Source: Rebecca billardiae RCC1528 (Eukaryota > Haptophyta). From it: DNA of 64,000 nt. Of this stretch, positions 51,762 to 63,120 are shown piece by piece. The DNA lies in contig OZ251250.1 of assembly GCA_965240325.2 (NCBI GenBank), forward strand, positions 248,001-312,000, given 5' to 3'. The notes under the pieces were generated by a model. The model saw only the letters and a program-made list of their open reading frames with translations, was not told the origin of the DNA and did no database searches. The stretch's first letter is position 1, and each line of letters opens with the position of its first letter. The translations under genes and the position numbers were made by a program.

Positions 51762-53493
51762 GAGGGGTCCGGAGCGGGGGCCGCCCGTGCCGGCGCAGCC
51801 GCCGCCGCCCGGCGCGAGAGGGCGTGCCAGTGGCGCTGGCGCCGGCGGCGGGCTCTGGGACGCCGCCGCCTCGCTCTGGGGCGGCGCGCCCGCGTCCGCG
51901 CGCGCCCGCGGCGCCGCCGGCGCCGCCGGCGCCGCCGGCTCAGACTCAGAGGCTGATGACAATCGGATCCACGTCTTCTCTCTCGCGTCGGGGCACCTGT
52001 ACGAGCGCTTCCTCAAGATCATGATGCTCTCGGTCGTCGAGCACACCTCCCGCCCCGTCAAGTTCTGGCTCATCCGCAACTTCCTAAGCGCGCGCTTCAA
52101 GGAGTTTGTGCCGCGGATGGCGGCGGCGAAAGGATTCCAAGTCGAATTTGTGCGCTACCAATGGCCGCCGTGGCTGCGCGCGCAGACGGAGAAGCAGCGG
52201 ATCATCTGGGGGTGCGCGCCGCCGCCGCGCCGCGCTCGGTGCCGCGCGGCCCGCACGCGCGGCACCGAGCGCGCGCGCGGCGTGGCCCACGCCGCCGCCT
52301 GGCGCGTCGCTGGGGGGGACGGCTGCGCGCGCACGCGCCGCGCCGCGCGCGCGGGGCGCGCCGCGCCGCGCGGGCCGCCGCGCCGCCCCGCCTCACGCGC
52401 CCGCGCTGCCACCCACCCATCCGCGCTCCCGTGCGCCCTCCGCCGTCCGTGCGCCCGGCCCAACGCTCGGCACACGCCCACGCCCATCCTACCCGCCCTA
52501 CCCGTCCTACCCGTCCTACCCGCCCTACCCACACGACCCACACGACCCCCCTCTGACCCGGTTGACCCGGCGCACCCGCACCCCCGTCCGTATGGTGTGT
52601 GGGTATATGGGGGTATATGTGGGTATATGTGGGTACGCCGCAGGTACAAGATCCTCTTCCTGGACGTGCTCTTCCCGCTCTCGCTCAAGAAGGTGGTGTA
52701 CATCGACGCGGACCAGGTGGTGCAGGCGGACCTGGCGGAGCTGTGGGACCACGACCTCAAGGTGAGCGCGCGAATTCTTTTTTCTTGGGGGAAAAAAGAA
52801 TTGTTTCTCGCGCGCGCGGCGCGGGGCCGCGGCGGGCGCGCGGCCGGGGCGGGCGGCGCCGCGCTTGCGCGTGCGTGTCACGCGCGCTGCCGCGGCCCCC
52901 CGCCCGCCCCCTCGCCGCGCGTGCGCCCCCCCGCGCGACCGCAGGGCCGCGCGGTCGCGATGACGCCCTTCTGCTCCGCCGACGCTAACCCGCACACCAC
53001 GGGCTTCCGCTTCTGGGCGCACGGCTATTGGGTGGACCACCTGCGAGGCCGGCCGTACCACATCTCGGCGCTGTTCGTCGTGGACCTGGCGCGCTTCCGC
53101 CGGCGCGCGGCGGGGGACCGGTACCGCGTCTTCTACGACAACCTCTCGCAGGACCCGAACACCCTCGCCAACCTCGACCAGGACCTCCCCAACTATGCGC
53201 AGCTGTCGGTGCCGATCGCGTCGCTGCCCGAGCACTGGCTGTGGTGCGAGACGTGGTGCGGCAACGCGACCAAGGGGAGCGCGCGCACCATCGACCTGTG
53301 CAACAACCCGCTCACCAAGGAGCCCAAGATCGAGATGGCGAAGCGGATCATCGGCGCGCGCTGGAGCCGGCTCGACGACGAGGCGCGGCAGCTCGAGGCA
53401 AGGCTCGCGCCGCCGAACGGCACCGCCGCGCCCGCCGCGCCGTCGTCCGCGGCGCGCGCCGGGACGACCGCCACGACGCGCGACGAGCTGTAG
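46332..53493 (+). CDS. UDP-glucose:glycoprotein glucosyltransferase (UGGT), 4 exons
   Basis: Exons 46332-47213, 47386-52211, 52644-52761 and 52945-53493 join in phase to about 2124 aa. The signal peptide is MRRACALLACAAACVPAAPA. The redox-like N-terminal domains are recognisable (KTIQVTLRASWHSTPLLLEA; QLAIKNMEYK spliced to VIDDTTKDA) but are swollen by poly-Gly, poly-Ala and Ala-Asp tracts. Typical UGGTs are about 1500 aa. The C-terminal GT24 domain is highly conserved: HVFSLASGHLYERFLKIMML, VKFWLIRNFLS, YKILFLDVLFPL, DADQVVQADL (the metal-binding DxD), HISALFVVDL, SQDPNTLANLDQDLPN and WLWCETWCGNATKG. The protein ends RDEL, an ER-retrieval signal. It re-glucosylates misfolded N-glycoproteins for another calnexin cycle. 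The third intron has an A/T hairpin (TTCTTTTTTC/GAAAAAAGAA near 52780). Confidence 0.92.
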
Positions 53494-54112
53494 CACTAGC
53501 AGCTTGGCCTGCGCGCGCGTCGCGTGCGCTGCTGCGCCACTATGGTACGTTCATTAGTCTGATATAGCCGCCGATGATAAGTGATGACGCGACTCTGGTC
53601 TGACCAGCTAGGCCGCGGCGCCCGGTGTCCGGATAGATTTATAATAATATTTGTCATTATTATTATTATATTATAATATTTATAATAATTTAAATATATA
53701 ACGGACGACGAATTAGTAACTGCTGTACAGTGCTGCTACTACGTCTGCTAGCTACATACGTAGGTGTGATGGAGGGTTGCTGGGAGCTCAAAAGTACATT
53801 CGACGACGCGGCAGGGCCGCGGGGCTGATGCCGTCAGCCCCGCGGCCCTGTCGCGTGGCGCACAAAACTCAGCAGCCGCGGCGCGCCGGCGGGCCCGGGC
53901 GGGACGAGAATCAGCAGCCACCGCGCCGCCGGCCGCCCCGCGCCGCTGCGTCGTACGTCGGCCCCGGCTGCCATCGGTGGGCGACACAGGGGGTGGCCCT
54001 TCTGCAAGTGATCGCTCTCTGCTGCTCCGCGCGGCGCCCGCGAGATTCAGTCCGGCGCGCGGTCGATCACCAGAGTCCGGTGCGGATCACCAGAGTCCGG
54101 TGCGGATCACAT
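53494..54112. other. Convergent intergenic gap with AT-rich island and 20-bp duplication
   Basis: An island of almost pure A/T lies at about 53632-53702. The 20-mer GATCACCAGAGTCCGGTGCG is repeated in tandem at about 54065-54104, just before the kinesin stop. No gene. Confidence 0.55.
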
Positions 54113-54705
54113 TCACCACGCCGATGTGCGCTGCCGGCGCACGACGGACGGCTGCTGCGGCGGCTGGTAGTAGTAGTTGCCCGTGCTGCCGAGCGCGGCC
54201 GCCGCGCCGCCGCCTCCGTGCCCGCCGCCGCCGTGCTTGCCGTGGTTCAGGTTGTGCACGCGCGTCGAGGACGCGGTGGGCCCCAGGATGTAAATCAAAG
54301 AGCCGCTCCCGGCGGGGAGGCTGCCGCCGCGCCCGCGGCCGGGGGCCGCGCCGCCGTGCGTGCCGCCGCCGCCCGCCGCGCGCTGCAGCTTCGCCGCGAG
54401 CGGGCGCTGCGCCAGCATCGCTTCGAGCTGCGACGAGAAGTGCGCACCGCCGCCGCCGCCGCCGCCGCCGCGCGCGCCAGGCTCAGAGGCGCGGCGCGCG
54501 GCCCACGCGCGCGGCGGCGGCGGTGCGCCGGCCGCGTCCGCGCCCGGCGGCGGGCGCGGCGCGTACCCGCGCTGCTGCGCCGGCTGCGACGGCGGCGGCG
54601 GGTACGGCTGCGGGTACGGCGCCGCCTCGTCCGCGTCCGGCGGAGAGCGCGGCGCGCGCGCGCCGCCGTACCCGCTTGCGCGCGCGCCGCCGCGCGCCGC
54701 CGCCG

Positions 54706-54737
<32 letters not shown>

Positions 54738-56193
54738 GCCGCCGCCACCAAGTCCGCCGGCAGGGGCACGGGCGCGTACGCTCGCTCGAGGGCGGCGCCG
54801 CCGGAGGAGCGCGCGCGCGAGTCGAAGGACGCGCCGCGCGACGGCGGGCGGCGATGAGGCTGCTGCTGCGCCGACGGCGCGCCGCCGCCCGCGCCGTCCG
54901 CGCGCGCGCCGTCGGCGGCGCCGACGGCGGCGCCGGCGGCGGCGGGCGGCGGCGGCGGCGGCGACGCGGACGATGGTGGCGATGCGGAGGCGCCGGAGGA
55001 CACGCGGCGCGCGCCGGACGCGGCGTGCGGCACGCTGCCACCCGCAGGCCCGCCACCCGCTGCGCCCGCCGCCGACGACGACAGTCGGGCAAGATAGCCA
55101 CCGCCGCCGCCGCCGCCGCCGCCGCCAGTGGGCGGGCGCGGCAGCGTGCGCGCGTGCGCGCCGCCGCGCTCTGGCGAGTCTCGCGGCTGCGGCGCGGCGT
55201 GCTGTGCCGGCAACGGCTGCGCCGGCGAGCCGCTCGCCGCCATCCTCGCGCGCTCGTACGGCTCCACGCGGATCGCGGGCGCGGGCGGCGCGCGCGGCGG
55301 CGGCGGCGCGGCGCGCGACCCGCCGCCGCCGCCGCCGCCGAGCGCGGCCGTTGGCGGCGGTTGCGACGCGTGCAGGCGCCGGAGCATCTCAAGCATCGGG
55401 TCGGCGGCGGAGGAGCGGCGGCGCGCGTCGGGCTCCCGCGCCTCGTACGCGCCGCGCTGCGCCGCCGCCGCCGCCGCGGGCGGGTACGGGTAAGCCGGGT
55501 ACCCCGGGGAATCGGGGTAATCGGGGTAGCGCCCGGCGTCGGACGGGCGGCGGCGCTCGGCCTCGCGCGGCGGCGGCGGCGGCCCACCGCCGCCGCCGCC
55601 GCCGCCGCCGCCGCGCGCGCCGCGCAGCCCGGCGAGCAGCCGGTCGATCTCCTGCCCCTCCCTGCGCAGCCGCGAGAGCTGCGCCTGCGACGACTGCAGC
55701 TCGTCCAGCGTCGCGTGCACCGCCTGCACCGAGGCGGCGGAGGCGGACGCGGCGGCGGCGGCGCGCGGCGCCGGCGGCGGCGCGGCGCTGCCCGCCCAGC
55801 CTTCGCGCCGCCGCACGCCGCCGCCGCCCGCGCGCGGCGCACCGCCGCCCGCGGGCAGCCCGCTCATCGACGTGCGCGCCGCCGCGCGCAGCGGCACGAT
55901 CGGTGCGCCCGAGGCGGTGCGTGGCACGTCGCCGCCGCCGACCCACCAGCGGCCGGCGGCGGCGGCGGGCAGCGCGGCCGCGGCGCCGAGCGGCGCGGCG
56001 GTGGCGCCGCGCCGCTCGGCAGACGTTCCCGCCGCGCGCGCCACCGCCGCCGCGGCGCGCAGCTCGTCCGCCGCGCGCGCGGGCGGCGTGCGCGGCGGCG
56101 GCCGCGCCGCGTGCGGCTGCGCCTGCTGCCGCGGCGGCGAGGCGCGCCGCGCCGCCGCGCCGCCGCCGCCGCCGCCCTCGTCCTCGTCCTCGC

Positions 56194-56257
<64 letters not shown>

Positions 56258-57988
56258 GTCGGCGGCTGCGGCTCCGTCGGCGCGGTGCGCGTGCTCCAGC
56301 AGCCCGCCGCTCGTCTGCGGGCGGCGCGCGTCCCCGCCGCCGCCCGCCGCGGCGGTGAGCGCGCTCAGCGTGTCCGCGAGCGCCGCGCCGCCATCCCGCC
56401 CGCCGCCGCCCTCCGCATGCGCGTCGATGGCGGAGCGGACCGCCGCCTCGAACGTTTCGCGCGCCTCGCGCTCGGCCGCGAGCTCGGCCTGCGCGCTGCG
56501 CAGCTCGGCGCGGAGCTCGGTGTTCTCGCCGAGCAGCGTGCGCATCCGCTCCGCCAGCCCGCCCTCCGCGGCCGCCCCCTCCGGCAGCGCCGACGCCGAG
56601 TCGCGCGCCGCAGACTTGAGGCTGTCGATTGTCTTGACTAAACGCGCGATGTGCGCCTGGAACCGACGGCGCTGCGCGACGAGCGAGTCCGAGACGACCA
56701 TCTCGTTGGAGATGGCGTGCTGCATCACGTTGCGCGCGCGGTCGGCGAACTTGAGCGTGTGCACCGTCTCGTCCGCGTGGTGCGCCGTCGGCGACACCGC
56801 CGCCAGCACCGTCGTCAGCGCGTTCCCGCCCAGCGAATCCTGCAGCAACCGGGTGAGCGTCGAGTCTCGGTACGGCACGTGCGAGCGACCTTTCTCGGAA
56901 AGTGCCGAGATGCAGTTGGCGAGCATGAGCAGCGACTTGTTGATCGACGTGGTCTCGCGCCACGACTCGTCCGACGGCGGCAGCTGCGCCGCCGCCGCCG
57001 CCGCCGCCGCCGCGTCCGCGTCCGCGCCGCCGCCGCCGCCGCCGTCCGCGCCCGCGCCGGGGCCCGCGCCGGCCGGCGGCGCGGCGGCCTTGAACGGGCG
57101 CTCGGAGCCGGCGAGGTCGACGAGGTTGAGCTTGGCGCGCGACGCGCGCCCGCCCTCCTCCGCGCCCGCCCGCCCGCGCCCGTCCCCGCCAGACCCGCCG
57201 CCGAGCGCCGCCGGCCGCCCCTCGACCACCAGCTGCACGATTGCATGCGAGCGGCTCGACGCTTCGTTGAACCGGGTGGCGCGCGTGGCGCGGTGCGAGG
57301 CGGCGCGGCCGAGCAGCTCGAGCACCTCGGCCTCCGACGCGCACGGCACCTCCAGCGCGCCGTGCACCGCGATCTCGCCCGATCTCGGATCCTCCTTGAG
57401 CGCGAGCGCGTGCTGCTGCTGCGCGCCGCCGCCGCGCGCGCCGCCGCCGCCGCCCGCCGCCGCGGCGTGCGCGGCGTGCGCGGGCTGCACGAGGAGGTCG
57501 CGCAGCTGCTCGTTGTAGATCTCGAGGTACGAGACCGACACGCTGAAGCGCGCAACCTCCTGCCGCTGCGCCGCCAGCGAGAACACCTCGCGCACCATGC
57601 GGCTCAGCATCCCGAGATCGCCCATCGGGTCGAACCCCGCGGCGCCGCCCGGCGGCGGCAGGAGCATCTTGGCGCCGGCGGGCGCGGAGCCGAGGCCCTG
57701 CATCGTGTGCGTCTTCCCCGAGCCCGTCTGCCCGTACGCGAAGATCGTCGCGTTGAACCCGTCCAGCACGGCCGCGGCCGCGTCGCGCACGCGTTCAAAC
57801 ACGTCCGCCTGCGTCGCGTCCGGCCCGAGCACGCCGTCAAAGGCGGCGGTGTGCGCGGAGCGGCCGCGGCGGACGGTGAGGGAGGTGTCGTCGAGCAGCT
57901 CGACGGCCGTGTCCTGCTCGCGCTCGCCGCCCAGCGCCGGCCGCACGCGCACGAGCACGCGGATCTTGTCGCGCTCCGCCGCGCCCAT
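54113..57988 (-). CDS. Kinesin with N-terminal motor domain
   Basis: 1291 aa, single exon. The motor begins at once (DKIRVLVRVRP) and has the P-loop GQTGSGKTHTM (residues 86-93), switch I NEASSRSH, switch II LVDLAGSE, and the block LSEKGRSHVPYRDSTLTRLL. KFADRARNVMQHAISNE matches the usual motor end. A coiled-coil-like segment follows (RRRFQAHIARLVKTIDSL; ELRAELRSAQAELAAEREA). The remaining 700 residues are low-complexity: a (DA)n run from a hexanucleotide repeat near 56205-56255, poly-Gly, and Pro/Arg stretches. It is an ATP-driven, microtubule-dependent motor, probably plus-end-directed. The subfamily cannot be assigned. Start chosen at 57988, just before the motor; in-frame ATGs at 58045 and 58141 are alternatives. 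Confidence 0.9.
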
Positions 57989-58152
57989 CTTGCAAGAGCA
58001 AAACCGTCGGGAGCCAAGCCGCGCGGGCGAGCGAAGGCTCGCCATTGTCAGCCTGCCCGGACCGCTTCCGACCGCCGCGAGTCCGGACTCGCTCGGCTCG
58101 AAGGCGCCAACGAGCAAAGCGGCGGCGGCGGCACCGCCCACATCCAGCCGCC
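57989..58152. promoter_or_regulatory. Putative bidirectional promoter
   Basis: 164 bp between the kinesin ATG and the next gene's ATG, if 57988 is the true start. Only in-frame N-terminal extensions of the kinesin compete with this. Confidence 0.3.
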
Positions 58153-58494
58153 ATGGTCGTGGCGCGCGTGGACCACGCGCTCGAAGCGCACCCGGAGTGG
58201 CAGGGCCGCATCGCGGACACGCCCGAGACCGACTTCTGCGGCCTCCCGCTCGACGGCGTCGACTGCTTCAGCCAGTCGCTCCAGGCGGTGAGCTGCAACT
58301 TTGCCCTGCCGCAGCTGCGCGACGCGATCACGCACGCCGCCTCGAGCACCCACGGGTGGACGCAGGAGCCGCGCGACGCCAAGGGCGGCGACGACGGGGG
58401 ACTCGTGCTCACGAGAGGCGACACGCCCATCGTTGCCCACCTCCATGACCTGCCCGACTTTGGCATGTCCATGGTCCAGGCGGACAGTTGCTGA
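58153..58494 (+). CDS. Hypothetical protein, 113 aa
   Basis: MVVARVDHALEAHPEWQGRI is followed by an acidic middle and a Leu/His-rich end (TPIVAHLHDLPDFGMSMV). The composition is balanced and the ATG has a good context (GCCATGG). Four Cys, one at the C-terminus. No family recognised. It is divergent from the kinesin. Confidence 0.6.
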   Translation: MVVARVDHALEAHPEWQGRIADTPETDFCGLPLDGVDCFSQSLQAVSCNFALPQLRDAITHAASSTHGWTQEPRDAKGGDDGGLVLTRGDTPIVAHLHDLPDFGMSMVQADSC

Positions 58495-59318
58495 CGGGCC
58501 AGAGGCGCTGCGGGCGACCAGGCCGGCTCATCACGCGAGAACTATTCATCGCGACTCGCGGGCGCTCAGGTCTGCAGCACCCGCCAGCCGGGCGGCGGGT
58601 TGATTGCCCTGCGCATGAAGAGGGAGCAACCACGAGCGCTAGCGAGCGGCTGCTGAGGAGCGGCTGCAGCCGCCGCGCGGCGGGCATGATACGGTGTCGT
58701 CATTCAAGCGGACCTGATGCCGGCACGGGCTGCGTCAAAATCAGACGGCATGACCTAGCTTATGTTACGTGTGGCTCCGGCTCCGGTCCACCCCTCCCAG
58801 CTCCGTTACGTCTTGGCCCCGAGCCGAAGTCAACCAAGCGGACCATGCAGCAGAGTCCCTTCCGGCGACGCGGTCACCCCGAGTTGCGGATTGATGACTT
58901 CGGCATGACTTCATTCTGATTCAACTACGAGAATAATGTCCGGCATCCCGGTAGTCCGCGCACTACAATATATAAAGGGCGCGAACGCCAACAGCAGCGT
59001 TTCAAGCCGCAAGCCACGCGTGCGCGGACTCAGGAAGGGCGGACTCCGAGGCAAGGCGCGATTGCGCTGGCGTGGGTATCTAGGTCCCATGGCAACCGTG
59101 CCTCTCCGTCCGAGCCGCTGCACCGGCACTTTTTGATTTTTCCTCCGTGCTCTGCGCGGGCCGGGGCTGGTTCAGAAGCCCGCAGATGATTTGAGATGAA
59201 AGGCCGACGACGAAATATGAGTAGTATGGTTTGTTAATTGTTACCCAAGTGGGTGCGCGTACTTTACTGTACGGGTATCATCGGTGGGACGGCCACAACT
59301 GGAGCTCTCAACCGCAGC
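58495..59318. other. Intergenic region before the second histidine kinase
   Basis: No convincing gene. A TATATAAAG box lies at 58969-58977. A 66-codon ORF spans it (58936-59136) and is not supported. Confidence 0.45.
58969..58977 (+). promoter_or_regulatory. TATA-box-like sequence
   Basis: TATATAAAG in GC-rich surroundings, about 340 bp before the kinase ATG. Could be its core promoter if the 5' UTR is long. Confidence 0.3.
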
Positions 59319-61254
59319 ATGGCGGGGTTGCCGCCCGAGCCCGACGTGGAGGCGGCGCGGCGCGAGGCGCGCGCGTCGATGGACGCGGGCGTCACGTGGT
59401 GGGGCACGTTCGCCGACCCCGCGCGGGAGGCCGCCTTCCGCGAGGAGGTCCTCGTCCCGCTCATCCCGCGCAACGTGCTGATGATGGCGGTGGGCGCGCT
59501 GCTGCTCGCGCTCAGCGCGTGGGCGCAGGTGTTCCTCGAGGGCTGGCCGCCGCTCAGCCTGATCCTGCTCGGCACGATGGCCGGCACATGGGTCCTCTTC
59601 CTCCCCTTCGCCGTCGCCGTGTACACCGGCCGCCTCCGCCTCTCCACCCGCCAGTCGGACGTCGTGTTTGGAGTGATGATCGCTTACAGCTCGCTGATGG
59701 CCCCGGCCGCGATGATTCCGTCGTACCTGGTGGACTTTGGCTGGACGCAGCTGGACGTGCCGCCCGAGGCGTACGCGTGGACGCCGGGCGACTACTACGG
59801 CCGGCTCGCCGTCGTCGTCTCCCTCCTCGCCGCCGCGTGCCCGCTCGACGCGCCGTTGTATCTCGTGGTGATCTCCCTGGCCGTGGGCGTGTGGGTCGCC
59901 ATCGAGATCGCGCACGGCGTGGAGCGGCTGACGGACGCGATGGCGCTGCTCGCGCTCGTGTTCGCCGGCGCGTGCTCCGTCTACTCGCGCGGCACCATCC
60001 GCGCCAACATGGTGCGCCGCGCCGCGCCGCCGCGCGGCCGGCGGCCGGCCGCACGCCACCGCGCGCGCTTGGTGATCATGTCGCGCGCGCGCGCCGCGCC
60101 GCGCGTGCGCGCAGCGGAGCGACTGGCACTTCCGCCGCGTGGTCGTGACCAAGATGCTCGCGCTGCAGGGCGCGTCGCACGTCGAGACGCTGCAGCGCAT
60201 GCAGATGCGCGCCGCTGCTAACCTCACGCGCGCGCGCGCCAGGCTGATCAGAGTGGTGAGGCGCAGGGAGGGGGGCGCCTGCGCGCGCGCGCGCGCGCGC
60301 CCGCCGCGCACGGATGCGCGCACGCGTGCGCGCCGCTGGGCCGGGAGCGCGGGGCCGGGCCGCCCCTCCGCCCTCCGCCCTCCGCCCCCTCCCCCTGCCC
60401 ACCCGCCCCACCCGCCTCGCCCGCTGTCCCCGCTTTTACCCGCATTACCCGCATTACCCGCATTACCCGCATTACCCGCCGCCAGGTGATGCACGACCTG
60501 CGCTCGCCGCTGTTCGCCGCGTCCAACGTGGCGGAGGCGCTGGACGCGATGCCGGGGGCCGTGCGGCTGGACGACGAGCGCGTGCGCGAGTCGGTGGCGG
60601 CGCTGCACACGGCGACGTACACGATGCAGGCGCGCGCGCGCGCGGCTTTCGCTGATTCTTTTGCGCGCGGACGCGGCGTGTGTGCGCGCGCGCGGCTGCG
60701 GCAGCACGCGCGGCGCGGCGCCCACGCCCACGCGCGCGGCGCCTCGCCCCGCCCACCACCCGCGCCCCCGCAGACCGTCGTCTCCGACCTCATCGCGTAC
60801 GAGCGCGCCTCCTCGGGCGAGCTGGGCGTGCGCGAGCGCGCGCTCGACCTGGGCGCGATGCTGCGGCGCGCGCGCGAGGCGTGCGCAGGGCGCGCGGAGC
60901 GCGGGTGCGTGCGCGTGGTGGTGGAGGGCGTGCCGCCGGCGCTCGCGGCGCGGTGCTTCGGCGGCGACGCGGACAAGCTCGAGCACTGCCTCGCGTGCGG
61001 GCTGAGCAACGCGCTGCGCTTCACGCCCGCCGGCGGCACCGTCACGCTGAGCGCCGAGCCGTTTCCGGAAAGTTCCGAGCAGGAGGGCGAGGGGGGCGCG
61101 CAGCCGCGGCAGTCCCTTGGTGTGCCGGCCGCGCCCGACGGCCGCGGCGGCACGGCCGGCCCCCTCGGCTCCAAGCCGCGCTGGGGCTCGGGGCTCGGGG
61201 CGATGCTCGGCGGATCGCGCGCCGCGTCCGTCGACTCGGCCTCCACCGAGCACT

Positions 61255-61305
<51 letters not shown>

Positions 61306-63120
61306 GCGGCGGCAGCGGCAGCGTTGGCGGCGGCGGCTCGTTCAGGCAGCACAGCGCGCTCGTGGGCGCGGCGCGCGGGCACCCGGCCTTCATCCTCGTC
61401 GTGGCGGACAGCGGTGTGGGCATCAACCCGGTCGAGCTGGCAGTCCTCAGCCGCGGCGAGCCGTTTGCGCAGCTGGGCAAGGGGCAGCTCGAAGGGCGCG
61501 GCGGCTCCGGGCTGGGGCTGACGATTGCGCGGCAGCTGCTGGCGCTGCATCACGGCTCCGCGCTCGGCCTCGCGTCGGAGGGGCCCGGGCGAGGCACGCG
61601 CTTCGAGATGCGCGTGCGCACGCGCGCGCCGCCGAGCGACGCGCCGTGCGCGCCGGCCGGCCCGCTGCCGCCCGTGCCGCCCTCCGCCGCGCCTTCGCCC
61701 ACGCTCGCAGCCGCCGAGACGGCACGCGCACACTCGGAGCTGCGCGCCGGCTCCGCGCTCGAGCGCTCGGCCGAGCGCTCGGGGCCGGGACAGTCGGGGG
61801 CGCCGGCGGGGGCGCAGGCGGGGCGCCCGGCGCCGGAGCCAGAGGCGCGGCACAGCCGCTGCGGCGAGGTGGCCAGCGCCGGCTCGGAGGCCGAGGCGGC
61901 GGAGCGCCGACGCCCGTTCGCGCCACCGCGCGCGGCCGAGTGGGCGCCGCCGCGCCCGCCGGGCGAGCCGGGCGAGCCGTCGCCGCCGCTGCCCGGCGCG
62001 CCGGCGGCTGGGGCGCAGCCTGCGGCGCACGCGCAGCAGCAGCGGGGGCACCGCGCCAACCGCCCAGTGCGCGTGCTCCACGTCGAGGTGTGCGCGCGCG
62101 CGTGCGCGTGTGCGCGCGCGCGTGCGCGTGTGCGCGCTGCGCGGTGGCGGTGGCGGTGGCGGTGGCGGTGGCCGCGGGGGCGCGCCGCCGTGCACGCCGG
62201 CCGCGTGCCGAACCGCCGCCCCGCCCGCCACGACCGCCGCCGAGCCCCCGCCCTCCTCCCGGCGGCCCCCGCCCTCCGCCCTGCGCCCCGCCCGCGCGGC
62301 TGCTGCGCCGCTGCGCCACGCCGCCCACGCTGCTGCGCCCCGCGCCCCGCCCGCGCGGCTGCTGCGCAGGACGACGAGATCGTGCACCTCACCCTCGGGC
62401 TGGCGCTGTTCAGCCCGCTCGGCGTGGCGTGCACGCACGCGCCTGACGGGCGGCGGGCGGTCGAGCTCATCCTCGAAGCCGCCATGCAGTTTGACCTCGT
62501 GATCATGGATAACCAGGTGAGGGAGGCGGCGCGGGCGTACGCGCGCGCGGGCGGGCGCGGGCGCGGGCGCCGGCAGGGGCGTGTGTGTGGCGCGCGCCCC
62601 GTGCGCCCGCCACCAGCCCCTCAGCCGCCGCCACCGCCGCCGCCACCGCCGTGCGCAGATGCCGAACATGACGGGCACGCAGGCGACGCGCGCGCTGCGA
62701 CACGGCGGCTTCAAAGGCCCCATCATTGGCGTCACAGGCGGTGCGTGCTGCGCGCGCGAGCCAACCGCTGCGCCCGCGCGGGCGCGGCCGGCGGCGGCCG
62801 TTGGCGGGCGGCGCGACCCGCGAGCGCCGTGCATTCCGCGCACGCCAACGCCACCGCGCGCTCGTCGTCGGTGCCACGCCCGCCGCCGCCCCTCCCGCGC
62901 TGCCCCACGCACGCCCATCGCGTGCCATTGCCGGCTGCCGCCGACGCCGCGCGCCGCCGTGCCACGCCGCGCCGCAGATCCGGTCGGGTGCGACGACCGC
63001 CGCCAGTTCGAGGCGTCTGGCGTGGAGGTCGTGCTGGACAAGGACGCGGCGAGCATACAGGCCCTCAGGGAGCGGATCGAGGCGCTCGGCTCGGGGCCGC
63101 CGCCCGGGCGAGCCGAGTGA
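59319..63120 (+). CDS. Membrane hybrid histidine kinase with receiver domain, paralogue 2 (about 7 exons)
   Basis: Exons as read: 59319-60011, 60115-60255, 60486-60629, 60774-62087, 62370-62516, 62659-62740 and 62978-63120 (about 887 aa). The membrane part has several hydrophobic helices (VLMMAVGALLLALSAWAQVF; LAVVVSLLAAACPL). The H-box is VMHDLRSPL. The ATPase boxes are LSNALRF, ADSGVGI and GSGLGLTIAR, with a long Gly-rich insert between the N-box and G1. The receiver has VEDD (splice), MDNQMPNMTG with the phosphoacceptor Asp, GVTGDPVG (splice) and LDKD. All catalytic residues are present. Several splice sites match the first kinase exactly. The third intron would need a GC donor; reading through adds 48 in-frame codons. 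An upstream ATG at 59238 is possible, but 59319 has a better context. Confidence 0.82.

Noticed and set aside
53777-56641. 954-codon plus ORF opposite the kinesin
   Set aside because: Arg/Ala/Gly-rich shadow of the kinesin's low-complexity tail.
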